Assembly (NCBI RefSeq): GCF_011174775.1 | Contig: NZ_JAANHS010000001.1 | Coordinates: 62,001-126,000 of the forward strand | Length of the DNA: 64,000 bases | Direction: 5' to 3' | Origin: Rhodobacter calidifons | GTDB taxonomy: Bacteria; Pseudomonadota; Alphaproteobacteria; Rhodobacterales; Rhodobacteraceae | Shown here: piece by piece, positions 17,651 to 25,790 of the stretch | Position numbering within the stretch: the stretch's first letter is position 1 | How the letters are laid out: each line of letters starts with the position of its first letter | Made by a program: the position numbers and the translations under genes | Notes under the pieces: generated by a model | Seen by the model: the letters and a program-made list of their open reading frames with translations, nothing else | What the model was told of the DNA's origin: nothing | The model's database searches: none

Positions 17651-18758
17651 GGAAGGCCTTTTGCAGATCGCGCTGCCAGAATTCGGGGCGGGCCAGCGCC
17701 TCGACAAAGCGCCCGGCAGCCGTGCCCTGGCCGAAGCCCTGGTGCGGTGCGTCCCGTCGGCCCCAATGGCCGGCCAGGAAGTCCAGGATCACCGCGCGGT
17801 CGCTGGCCTTGCAGGCGATGACCGAGGGTGCCTCGGCCCGGTTGGTCTGGCGCGTGCCGACATCCAGCGACGGCAGGCCCAGGAACGGCGCCTCGCGCAC
17901 GCCGGCGCTGGAATTGCCCACCATGCAGGCCGCGTTCTTCATCAGTTCGGAAAAATGCGCGAACCGCATCGAGGGCAGCACCCGGAACCGGTCCTTCGGC
18001 AGGCGGTCGAGCACGGCGAAGATCTCGGCCGAGCCGGGGTCGTTATTCGGGGCGATCACCACGAAGTTGCGCCCCGAGGCTTCCAGGGCGCCGAAAAGGT
18101 CGGCGGCCTGCGCACCGATGGAATCCTGTTCAGACGTCACCGGATGAAAGACCGCTATCCCATAGTCGGAGAAGGGAATTTCGTAGCGACTGCGCACTTC
18201 GTCAATCGTCACGCCCGAGGGCCGCGCGTGGAAGTCGAGTTCCGGCGAGCCGATGATGTGGATCGTCTCTTCCGGTTCCCCCAGCGCCATCACCCGCCGT
18301 GCCGCCGCCTCGGACGACACGAAGTGACAGGCGCACAGCTTGGTGCAGCAGTGCCGGAACACCTCGTCGATGGTGCCCGAGACCTCGCCGCCCTCGACAT
18401 GGGCCGAGCGGATGTAGTTCGTCGCCGCCACCAGCGAGGCCGCCAGCGCCTCGATCCGGTCGCCGTGGATCACGATCAGGTCGGGGCGGTTTTCGGTGAC
18501 ATAGTCGGAAAAGCCCATGACTGTCTTGGCCAGGATCACATCCTGCGGATCGCCGGGGCGCTGATTGAGGAATTCATGCACCCCCACCCCGGAGAGCCGC
18601 CGCACTTCGTTCACCGTCAGGCCGTAGCGATCAAGCAGGTGCATCCCGGTGACGAAGAAGGTGACCCGGTGCCCGGCATCGCGGGCGGCGATGGCCAGGG
18701 GTTCCAGCTTGCCGAAATCGGCGCGGGTGCCGGTGAGGAAGAGGAGGTGGCGGGTCAT
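17643..18758 (-). CDS. neuC: UDP-N-acetylglucosamine 2-epimerase, hydrolysing (NeuC/LegG type)
   Basis: 371 residues. Converts a UDP-N-acetylhexosamine to UDP and the free 2-epimer, the first committed step of sialic-type sugar synthesis. Motifs: GTRADFGKL (10-18), IHGDR around Asp100, HVEGGEVSGTIDE (120-132) and the C-terminal GNSSAGVREAP. GTRADFGKL places it with hydrolysing NeuC/LegG/NeuC-like enzymes rather than the non-hydrolysing WecB. It overlaps fkbM by 4 bases and the GT30 paralogue by 8. NeuC (GlcNAc substrate) is preferred over LegG because no legionaminate dehydratase or aminotransferase genes are in the window. Confidence 0.88.
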   Translation of the reverse strand: MTRHLLFLTGTRADFGKLEPLAIAARDAGHRVTFFVTGMHLLDRYGLTVNEVRRLSGVGVHEFLNQRPGDPQDVILAKTVMGFSDYVTENRPDLIVIHGDRIEALAASLVAATNYIRSAHVEGGEVSGTIDEVFRHCCTKLCACHFVSSEAAARRVMALGEPEETIHIIGSPELDFHARPSGVTIDEVRSRYEIPFSDYGIAVFHPVTSEQDSIGAQAADLFGALEASGRNFVVIAPNNDPGSAEIFAVLDRLPKDRFRVLPSMRFAHFSELMKNAACMVGNSSAGVREAPFLGLPSLDVGTRQTNRAEAPSVIACKASDRAVILDFLAGHWGRRDAPHQGFGQGTAAGRFVEALARPEFWQRDLQKAFRD

Positions 18759-19492
18759 GCGGAAGCTTCAACTTTCCGACTGACCGTCTCGAATGCGACA
18801 ACCGTTCCAGAACACAGTTCGATGCGCGGATACAGCCCAGACGCCGCGAGTGAAGCGTAGATTGCGGCTTCAGAAACCCTGCCGATCACTGACGGGTGAA
18901 GCTCCAAGATAACGGCACGTAAGCCAGTCAGGTCCAATCCGGGGAAAAGCTCTGCCTCGCCGCCCTCAATGTCGCAGAGCAGCACATCCGGTCGGAAGTC
19001 CATGAGCACATCCTCAATGCGGTGCTCGGCCACCTTTATCGACCTTTGATCGCTATCACTGTTTGGCAACAGCGAACTGACTGCAAAGGACTTCTTCAGG
19101 TAGAAGTCGCGCATGCCGGCAGTACTGGTACGAGTGAGCACGGCATTGTTCACTTGCACATTGGAAATGCCGTTCAGCCGGTGCAGTTCGGCGATTACCG
19201 GGATCATGACGGGGTTGGCTTCGTAACTGATGACCTGAAGTTGTGGATGCGCCAGCGCGGCAAGGCCTGACACAATACCCATCCCGGTACCAAGTTCCAG
19301 CAGCCGGTCGGTCGGTCGCAGAAGTCCGAAAAGCGCCTCTATCTCGGGCAACTCATAGGTGCCACGATAGACCGCCTTCCAGACCCCACGCGAGACATGC
19401 GTGCCATTTGTAGAGACTTTCAGACCACGAAAGTTCAGCGGCGAGAGAAACTTGCGAAGCGGGTAAGTGACTGAGGCGAGAGGATTCTTCAT
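18755..19492 (-). CDS. FkbM-family methyltransferase
   Basis: 245 residues. SAM-binding motif LLELGTGMGIVSGLAA (about 90-105), followed by SYEANP and the CDIEGGE motif typical of FkbM enzymes, which O-methylate sugars and other hydroxyl acceptors. In this operon it likely methylates a residue of the surface glycan. It overlaps both neighbours by 4 bases. Its base composition is visibly lower in G+C than neuB, neuC or the waaA genes, in common with the next two genes, suggesting a separately acquired glycan-specific module. Confidence 0.83.
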   Translation of the reverse strand: MKNPLASVTYPLRKFLSPLNFRGLKVSTNGTHVSRGVWKAVYRGTYELPEIEALFGLLRPTDRLLELGTGMGIVSGLAALAHPQLQVISYEANPVMIPVIAELHRLNGISNVQVNNAVLTRTSTAGMRDFYLKKSFAVSSLLPNSDSDQRSIKVAEHRIEDVLMDFRPDVLLCDIEGGEAELFPGLDLTGLRAVILELHPSVIGRVSEAAIYASLAASGLYPRIELCSGTVVAFETVSRKVEASA

Positions 19493-20619
19493 CTGCGTCC
19501 TTCACCTTTCTGGATGTACTTGCGCACGGAGTTCTCCATCTCTAACCGCACCTCAGGAGCCAGAGGTGGCAAGTCGCCTGCGGCAACAGCACGCAGATAG
19601 GCCTTTCGCATCTCGTGATGCAATGACAAGCCAAGCAGCCCCGCCGATCCGGTGGACTTTTTCACGAAGTCCATGCCCAGCAGGCAGTCGCAGGGATAAA
19701 TGAATACAGCGTTGAAACGGCGGCGGCGCGCGGCCCGGTCCAGATGCGCCAGTGCGCGGCTTTTCCAGTTCTCGCTGGGCTGGAACCCCGCCAGAAGGGC
19801 ATCGCGCTCCTCGGCATGTTCGGGTTCGACGTAGGACGCGTAGTCGAGCGTCTTCCGTAGTACCTCGACCGATTGCTCAGCCATCGTCCCTAAGAACCGC
19901 TCCAATGAGAAGAGCCCCTCAGCCCTCGCTCCAGCCGCCTGCATTTCGGCGGTGAACTGCCGTTCGCCCCGCCGAATCGCATTCTGTTTCGCGTTCGAGC
20001 ATCGGTACTGCGACCAGAACTGGCGGAATGCATGATTTTCCAGACAACCACGGTTGATGAGGTACAGGTAGGACTCCAGATGTCCGCGCCGTTTTCCTGC
20101 CGGACCATGCATCGTCCCGCCCACCAGATCAGCGTCGACTTCTTCCAGTCTTCGCAAGAGTGTCGAGTCCGCGCGCTGCGGCATCCAGACGCTGTCGTTC
20201 AGGATCATCAGCCTGTCAGGCCGCACGCCCCAGGCCTCCAGCAAGAGCACACCGTCGCGGTACCCGCCGAAGTCGTAGCCGAAGTTCGGTCGTTCGAAGA
20301 GCCGCCAGCACGATGCCTCAAGCGCCGGACGGTCCACGTTGGGAATCGGGCTGTTTGCGACCACAAGCGGCGCGTAGCCGTTGGCCACCAGCCAGCGCAG
20401 CGTTACCAGAATGGAGGGGGCGATGCGGTTCGGCTGGTAGATAAGGAAGATGGCGACCTTGCCGGTGAATGGCACCCCCAGTTCAACTGGGACTGGCCGA
20501 GCAGCTCGCCAGCGGTCGTGGCGGCGTTGAAGGAAGGGTTCGTAAAGACTGCCAGTCATCGCGGCAAGGCGATCTTTCGCTCGCACCAGCTCGCGGCGCA
20601 GTTTCCAGCGCGGGATCAT
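19489..20619 (-). CDS. RgpF-like rhamnan-synthesis family protein
   Basis: 376 residues. The segments KVAIFLIYQPNRIAPSILVTL, YGYDF-like NFGYDFGGYRDG and LMILNDSVW are characteristic of the rhamnan synthesis protein F family found in glycan clusters, thought to act in polysaccharide side-chain assembly or modification. No signal peptide or membrane helix is evident. I start at the ATG at 20619, which gives the same ATGA overlap with the upstream gene as its neighbours; the frame upstream of that is antisense noise. Family confident, biochemical role not. Confidence 0.75.
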   Translation of the reverse strand: MIPRWKLRRELVRAKDRLAAMTGSLYEPFLQRRHDRWRAARPVPVELGVPFTGKVAIFLIYQPNRIAPSILVTLRWLVANGYAPLVVANSPIPNVDRPALEASCWRLFERPNFGYDFGGYRDGVLLLEAWGVRPDRLMILNDSVWMPQRADSTLLRRLEEVDADLVGGTMHGPAGKRRGHLESYLYLINRGCLENHAFRQFWSQYRCSNAKQNAIRRGERQFTAEMQAAGARAEGLFSLERFLGTMAEQSVEVLRKTLDYASYVEPEHAEERDALLAGFQPSENWKSRALAHLDRAARRRRFNAVFIYPCDCLLGMDFVKKSTGSAGLLGLSLHHEMRKAYLRAVAAGDLPPLAPEVRLEMENSVRKYIQKGEGRR

Positions 20620-21740
20620 GGCCACGCCTTCTCCAGTCGAGCCATAATTTTGTCCGATCGCGCGGGATCGCTGTTGTCCGTCGCAATATAGTATTCGCCA
20701 AGCAGAAAGTTGAGGAACGCCGCCCGCGCAGCAGGATCGAACCCCAGTCCTGGCGCTTCTGCAAATTTGCGGGCAATGGCGGAAGGGTCGGCTGCGATCT
20801 CGGCGACTCCGGGGATAGCCCAGAAGCACTGGCCGCATGCGATGACTGGACGGTCGAAGAACATGGACTCCAAGCCTACCGACGAATTGACTGTGATGAC
20901 ACCCGCTGACCGCGCCACCAAGTCGAAAGTGTCACTGTCATTGTCCAGCACGACACGCGCGCCCCGGACCAGATGTGCAAAGGATTTCTCGGCGGACGGG
21001 TGTTCCTTGATCCGAAGATGCCAACCTTCGGGAAGCGCATCAGCCGCACTCACCAGGGCAGCAATGAAGTCGGGCACAGTGCGAAAGGCACCGCCAAAGA
21101 GGCGCAGCTGGGAATCGCCCGGAACCTGAAGAGGCGCAAAAAGGAAAGGTCCTGTCAGGCCTTCAGCCCTGCTCGCCGTGTTATGCGCAACAGCGGGACG
21201 CAGAGGCTTGCGCTGACGAATGCGCGCACGCTCGGCTTTCCAGGTATCGGGCGCGATACCGCTGCGGGCTGCCCAGTCCAAATAGGGCCGGATTTCTCGT
21301 GGCAGCGAATTGGCGAAGTTTACCCCCCGTGGATCACAAGTCACCCGGTCGCGAAAGGGTGCCAGCTCGAAGAACAATGTGCGGACGCCTGCATCACGCG
21401 CAGCTTCTGCAAAGGCGCGCCGTGTCCCGTTCAGCCCGTTCCAAACCACCGCGACCGCCTCCGGTCGCTTTTCCAGCAGGGCACGGGTGCCATTGTATTG
21501 CCAGGAATAAATTCGGCGCTGCATCCAGCCGCCCAACCCCGACTTCGGTAGGCGAACTGCGGCCTTGGCAGCAAGTTCGGCCCTAGCGAACGTTTCAGGA
21601 TAGCGATGCACTGAGATTGGCGGCAGGCGCAGCCATTTCAGCTTACCGACGGGTTCCAGAACCTCTGCTATGAGCCGCCGCTTTTCCTTGCGCGGATCAA
21701 GGATCACGAACTCTGGCCGGCTCCCGCCTGCACCTCTCAC
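20616..21740 (-). CDS. Capsule polysaccharide biosynthesis/export family protein (KpsS/KpsC-like)
   Basis: 374 residues. Contains the capsule-synthesis pattern: PFLFAPLQVPGDSQLRLF, a WHLRIKEHPSAEKSF motif (HPxxK/E type) and VITVNSSVGLESMFFDRPVI. In KpsC/KpsS these features belong to beta-Kdo transferases that build the lipid anchor of group 2 capsules, so a CMP-sugar glycosyltransferase role is plausible here. I start at GTG 21740, which forms a GTGA overlap with the neuB stop; an ATG at 21755 is possible. Base composition is lower in G+C than the flanking neu genes. Confidence 0.75.
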   Translation of the reverse strand: MRGAGGSRPEFVILDPRKEKRRLIAEVLEPVGKLKWLRLPPISVHRYPETFARAELAAKAAVRLPKSGLGGWMQRRIYSWQYNGTRALLEKRPEAVAVVWNGLNGTRRAFAEAARDAGVRTLFFELAPFRDRVTCDPRGVNFANSLPREIRPYLDWAARSGIAPDTWKAERARIRQRKPLRPAVAHNTASRAEGLTGPFLFAPLQVPGDSQLRLFGGAFRTVPDFIAALVSAADALPEGWHLRIKEHPSAEKSFAHLVRGARVVLDNDSDTFDLVARSAGVITVNSSVGLESMFFDRPVIACGQCFWAIPGVAEIAADPSAIARKFAEAPGLGFDPAARAAFLNFLLGEYYIATDNSDPARSDKIMARLEKAWP

Positions 21741-22765
21741 CCCAGATCCCCCCATTTCAGCTGCGTGTTCCGCGTCACCGCGCGCTTCAGCCGCTTGCCC
21801 ACCACCTTGTCGAAATCATAGGCCGCGATCTCGCCACTGCCGGGGCGCCGGGCCCAGATGTCCATCTCGCCGATCACATGGCCTTCGGGCAGGTCGCGGT
21901 CGGCGACCACGGACCCACGGGCAAAGCGATAGACGTCCTCCTCTGGCGCGGACCGCTGTTTGGGGTTGTTCGCCGCGATCCAGATCTCCTTCGACCGGTC
22001 GATCAGGAAGCGCAGTTCCGCCGGGTCCATCGAGTTGATGATGTCGGGCCCCTTGCGATAGCGCGTGTCGGTGTAGTGCCGTTCCAGGATGCAGGCCCCC
22101 AGCGCCACCGAGGCCAAGGCCATTTCCGGCCCGATGGAGTGGTCCGAGAACCCCACCACCGCCTTCGGGAACGCCTCGCGCAGTTCCGTCACCCCGCGCA
22201 AGCTGACGATCTCGGCCGGGCTGGGATAGAGGTTGGTGCATTCCAGCAGCGCATAGTCGATCCCGGCCTGATCGAGGATCTCCACGCTGGCGCGAATCGT
22301 CTCGATGGTCTGCATCCCCGTGGACAGGATCACGGGCTTGCCCTTCCGCGCGATGTGGCGGATCAGGGGCAGGTTGTCCGCCTCGCCCGAGCCGATCTTG
22401 TAGGCCGGCACGTCCAGCGTTTCCAGGAAATCCGCCGCCGCCCGGCTGAACGGGGTGGAGATCCAGATCATCCCCAGACTTTCGGTATGGCGCTTCAGCT
22501 CGGCCTCTTCGTCCCGGCTGAGGGCGCAGCGCTCCATCACATGCCAGATCGAGACATCGGCGTTCGGCGGAAAGATCGACTTCGCCTCCTCGGTCATCTC
22601 GTCTTCGATGATGTGGGTCTGGTGCTTGATCATCTCGCAGCCCGCGCCTGCGGCCAGGCGCACCATCTCTTTCGCCACGGCAAGGTCGCCGCCGTGGTTG
22701 ATGCCGATCTCGGCGATGACAAGCGGGGGGTGGCCGGGGCCGATCTCGCGGTGGGCGATCTTCAT
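21737..22765 (-). CDS. neuB: N-acetylneuraminate (nonulosonate) synthase
   Basis: 342 residues. Condenses a mannosamine-type six-carbon sugar with phosphoenolpyruvate to a nine-carbon 2-keto acid. NeuB TIM-barrel domain with IAEIGINHGGD (17-27), KIGSGEADNLPLI and GFSDHSIGPEMA, then a C-terminal SAF/antifreeze-like domain (about 280-342) containing KRAVTRNTQLKWGDL. First gene of the seven-gene overlapping minus-strand operon. Start at 22765 is favoured by GGAG 6 bases upstream over an ATG four codons earlier. It cannot be separated from legionaminate or pseudaminate synthase by sequence reading alone. Confidence 0.88.
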   Translation of the reverse strand: MKIAHREIGPGHPPLVIAEIGINHGGDLAVAKEMVRLAAGAGCEMIKHQTHIIEDEMTEEAKSIFPPNADVSIWHVMERCALSRDEEAELKRHTESLGMIWISTPFSRAAADFLETLDVPAYKIGSGEADNLPLIRHIARKGKPVILSTGMQTIETIRASVEILDQAGIDYALLECTNLYPSPAEIVSLRGVTELREAFPKAVVGFSDHSIGPEMALASVALGACILERHYTDTRYRKGPDIINSMDPAELRFLIDRSKEIWIAANNPKQRSAPEEDVYRFARGSVVADRDLPEGHVIGEMDIWARRPGSGEIAAYDFDKVVGKRLKRAVTRNTQLKWGDLG

Positions 22766-22839
22766 GGGGGTCTCCATCGTTGCCGCCCGTGGTGCGTCAG
22801 CCCGCCGCGCCTGTCAAGACGACCAGGGCAACGGGCGGC

Positions 22840-23382
22840 TCAGCCCAGCGGATAGCGGACCAGCACCTCGTACTGCGGACCGCGCGTGGTCAGATGGCTG
22901 CGCCAGAGGGTCAGCTCGGTCACCTCCCAGGGCTCGCTGCGGAACCCTGCGCCCATTGCGACCGCCCGCTCCAGGCGAGCGATGTCGGCGGGGTCCATCG
23001 CGGGCAGCCGTCCCAGCGTGACATGCGGCACGAACTTGCGCGCGTCGATCGGGCACCCGGCGCGGCGCGCGATGGTTTCGACCTTGGCTTGCAGATGGGT
23101 CAGCGGAGCCGAAGGCGCGACACCGGCCCAGACCGTGTGCGGCCTGGCCTTGCCGAACAGCCCCAGCCCCTGCAAAGACAGGGTGAACCGCCTTTCGCGC
23201 AGGGCGTCGAACCCCTCGTGCGCGGCGTCCAGCACCGGCTCGGGACATTCGCCCAGAAACACCAGCGTCAGATGCAGGTTCTGCGCTTCGACCTTGCGCG
23301 GCAGCGGCATCAGCACCTGTTGCACCTGCAACGCCCCGCGCACGGCCTGCGGCAGGTCGATGCCCAGAAAGGCCCGGATCAT
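22840..23382 (-). CDS. thpR: RNA 2',3'-cyclic phosphodiesterase
   Basis: 180-residue 2H-phosphoesterase. Both His-x-Thr-x motifs are present: HLTL (37-40) and HVTL (120-123). Hydrolyses 2',3'-cyclic phosphate ends of RNA (ThpR/LigT family). The start at 23382 overlaps the upstream HDAC-like gene by 4 bases (ATGA). Third gene of a glutathione peroxidase - HDAC-like - thpR operon; neuB begins about 75 bases further on the same strand. Confidence 0.87.
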   Translation of the reverse strand: MIRAFLGIDLPQAVRGALQVQQVLMPLPRKVEAQNLHLTLVFLGECPEPVLDAAHEGFDALRERRFTLSLQGLGLFGKARPHTVWAGVAPSAPLTHLQAKVETIARRAGCPIDARKFVPHVTLGRLPAMDPADIARLERAVAMGAGFRSEPWEVTELTLWRSHLTTRGPQYEVLVRYPLG

Positions 23383-24521
23383 CGCCGCGCCAGCACCGCC
23401 AGCCGGTCCCGGATCTCCTCCCGCACCGGCCCTTCGCGCGGCGCGTCCAGCAGCGTCGTCCACATCTCGGGCTGGGGCACCGGTCGGCCGCCCCCGCCCC
23501 AGCCCAGCCCCCGCAGCACCGCCTGCGCGGCCTCCGGGAGGCGGTCCGGCAGCTCGCGTCCCGCTATCAGCCCCCAGATCGCCGTCCAGAGCCTGCCGAC
23601 CGACCACGGATTGTAGCCGCCCCCGCCCAGCACCAGCACGCGCGGCGCCAGGGGCAGCAGCGACCGCACCGCCTCCAGATAGGCGCGGTTCGACAGGGCC
23701 AGTCGCGACAGCGGGTCCTCGCGCAGGCTGTCCGCCCCGCATTGCAGCACCAGCGCCTCGGGGCGGAACTCGGCCACCCGCGGCAGGATCAACCCGTGCA
23801 GCACGGCCCGCGCCTCGCTGTCGTTGTAACCCCTGGGAACCGGCAGGTTGAAGGCGCTGCCGCCTGCCCGATCCTCCAGCGCGCCGGTAAAGGGCCAACG
23901 CCCCTCTTCGTGGACCGAGATCATCCGCACCCCCGGATCAGCGGCAAAGGCCAGCTCCACCCCGTCGCAATGATGCGCGTCAAGATCGACATAGACGATG
24001 CGGGACAGGCCAGCGCCTTGCAGAACCTTGATGCCCAGCACCACGTCGTTGAGGTAGCAGAACCCGTTCGCCCGCCCCGGAAGCCCGTGATGCGTGCCCC
24101 CGCCCGGCACATGGATCATACCGGGCGTCCGGGCCAGCAGTTCGGCCGCCAGCATCGCCCCGCCCGCCCCGGTGGCGGGGCGGCGATAGACCTCGGGGAA
24201 GACGGGGTTCGACAGGGTGCCGAGGTGAAAGCGGTCGCGCATCTCGGGCGAGGCCGCGCCCAGGGTTTCGGCCTCTTGCAGCGCCGCGACATAGGCCGGC
24301 TCGTGCCAGAGCGCCAGCGCGGCCGGCTTGGCGCGCGGACTGCTGCGGAACCGTTCGGGCGGCAGCCAGCCCAGGGCGCGGGCAAGGTCCATCACGGTAG
24401 AGACGCGCGGGATCCGCAACGGATGCGCCTGGCCATAGGACGAGCGGCGATAGATGTCCGACCCGATGAACAGCGGGCCTGCCCCCGGCCCGGCCAGGAC
24501 GGGCGGCGGCGCCACGATCAT
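23379..24521 (-). CDS. Histone-deacetylase-family (AcuC/acetylpolyamine amidohydrolase-like) enzyme
   Basis: 380 residues. Zinc-dependent deacetylase fold: HPLRIPR near the N-terminus, the catalytic His pair in GTHHGLPGRANGFCYLND (His144, His145), zinc ligands in YVDLDAHHCDGVE (Asp181, His183) and the LQCGADSL motif near the C-terminal half. The usual HHGxG is here HHCDG. Bacterial members deacetylate acetyl-CoA synthetase (AcuC) or acetylpolyamines; this sequence resembles the AcuC-like branch. The ATG at 24521 overlaps the upstream peroxidase stop by 4 bases. Confidence 0.85.
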   Translation of the reverse strand: MIVAPPPVLAGPGAGPLFIGSDIYRRSSYGQAHPLRIPRVSTVMDLARALGWLPPERFRSSPRAKPAALALWHEPAYVAALQEAETLGAASPEMRDRFHLGTLSNPVFPEVYRRPATGAGGAMLAAELLARTPGMIHVPGGGTHHGLPGRANGFCYLNDVVLGIKVLQGAGLSRIVYVDLDAHHCDGVELAFAADPGVRMISVHEEGRWPFTGALEDRAGGSAFNLPVPRGYNDSEARAVLHGLILPRVAEFRPEALVLQCGADSLREDPLSRLALSNRAYLEAVRSLLPLAPRVLVLGGGGYNPWSVGRLWTAIWGLIAGRELPDRLPEAAQAVLRGLGWGGGGRPVPQPEMWTTLLDAPREGPVREEIRDRLAVLARR

Positions 24522-25033
24522 CGGAGCAGTTTCTCGATCCGTCCGGCGATGGCGGCGCTTTCCGGCGCGACCGGGGCGCCGAAGGTGGCCACGACCTTTC
24601 CATCGGGGCCGATCAGCGCCTTGTTGAAGTTCCAGCGCGGCACGAAGCCGGTCTCCTTGCGCAGCCAGACATAGAACGGATGCGCCGCCGCGCCCCTGAC
24701 ATGGGTGATCTCGGTCATCGGCAGGGTCAGATCGAAGGTCAGGGCGCAATATTCCTTGACGGCTGCCTCGTCGGCAAGCTCCTGGTTGAAGTCATCCGAG
24801 GGCACGGCCAGGATCAGGGCCCGGTCTCCGAACCGCTCGTGCAGCGCCTGAAGCCCTTCGAACTGGCCGGCATAGCCGCAAAGCGAGGCCGTGTTGACCA
24901 CCAGGACCGGCTTGCCCCGCCAGTCGCCAAGGTCGATCACCCCGCCGTCGATCGAAGCGAAGCGGAAGCTTTCGCCCGCGAAAGCCGGGGACAGGGTGAT
25001 CCAGGCCAGAAGGCAGAAGATGAGCCTTATCAT
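24518..25033 (-). CDS. Glutathione peroxidase-family protein, exported
   Basis: 171 residues. Signal peptide (MIRLIFCLLAWITLSPAFA) indicates periplasmic location. The thioredoxin-fold core has VVNTASLCGYAGQFEGLQ with peroxidatic Cys52 (cysteine, not selenocysteine), and the conserved WNFNKALIGPDG segment supplies the Asn. Likely a thiol-dependent peroxide reductase. First gene of the operon with the HDAC-like and thpR genes. Start at 25033 is set by the signal peptide. Confidence 0.87.
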   Translation of the reverse strand: MIRLIFCLLAWITLSPAFAGESFRFASIDGGVIDLGDWRGKPVLVVNTASLCGYAGQFEGLQALHERFGDRALILAVPSDDFNQELADEAAVKEYCALTFDLTLPMTEITHVRGAAAHPFYVWLRKETGFVPRWNFNKALIGPDGKVVATFGAPVAPESAAIAGRIEKLLR

Positions 25034-25199
25034 GTCGCCTCCTTTCGCGGCATCTTGCGCCGGGAGAGATAATTCGGGTCCGCCGCGCGTCAAATAATCC
25101 CGAAAGCACTGTGATTTCGTCCCCGGTCATGCCATATTTGAAAGGTAAACATCGAGCAGCGGCCAGCGCCGGTGAACGGGCGGTCAGGTGGATGTCGGA

Positions 25200-25736
25200 A
25201 TGAGTTGGCAAGAAAAGTTCGGGGCGCAGGGCGCCGGATCGGGGCATGCAAAAGTGCAGTATGGGGCCTTGTGCTGGCGTGAGGGCAGCGAAGGGATCGA
25301 GGTGCTGCTGATCACCAGCCGGAACACGGGACGCTGGGTGATCCCGAAAGGCTGGCCGATGCCCGGGCTTGCGCCCGAAGCTGCCGCCGCGCAGGAGGCC
25401 TGGGAGGAAGCCGGGGTCGATGGCCGGATCAGCCCGCTCTGCCTGGGGCGCTTCGGCTATCAGAAGCTGCTGGGCGCAGACGCCTCGGTGCCCTGCGCCG
25501 TCGCGGTCTACGGAATGAAGGTGTTCCGGCTGGCCGACAGCTTTCCCGAAGCGAAGGAACGCCGGCGCCAGTGGTTCCCGGCGGCAGAGGCGGCGGCACT
25601 GGTAAACGAACCCGAACTGGCAAGGATCATCGCTGGCTTCACGCCGCCCGAGGACGGACGTCCCGCGCCGATCGCGGCCGAGGAGGGCGCGGACTGGGGA
25701 CCGAAGCGCAAACGTGACGGGCGCCGCCGGCATTGA
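25200..25736 (+). CDS. NUDIX hydrolase (DIPP-like)
   Basis: 178 residues. The Nudix box is recognisable as GWPMPGLAPEAAAAQEAWEEAG (residues about 55-76 region), with the REUxEE core present as QEAWEE, preceded by RWVIPKGWPM, the pattern of the diphosphoinositol/diadenosine polyphosphate hydrolase branch common in alphaproteobacteria. Cleaves a nucleoside-diphosphate-linked compound; substrate unknown. C-terminus is basic (KRKRDGRRRH). The start may be 25200 or the in-frame ATG at 25188. Divergent from the glutathione peroxidase operon. Confidence 0.82.
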   Translation: MSWQEKFGAQGAGSGHAKVQYGALCWREGSEGIEVLLITSRNTGRWVIPKGWPMPGLAPEAAAAQEAWEEAGVDGRISPLCLGRFGYQKLLGADASVPCAVAVYGMKVFRLADSFPEAKERRRQWFPAAEAAALVNEPELARIIAGFTPPEDGRPAPIAAEEGADWGPKRKRDGRRRH

Positions 25737-25790
25737 ACTTTCTGCCGGACTGATTAGCTAGTGGTTTCGCCAGAAACAGGCGGGCGCGGG

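Noticed and set aside
12637-22765. Reading the locus as a legionaminic or pseudaminic acid pathway
   Set aside because: The diagnostic dehydratase, aminotransferase and acetyltransferase genes are absent from the window, so only a generic nonulosonate call is justified.
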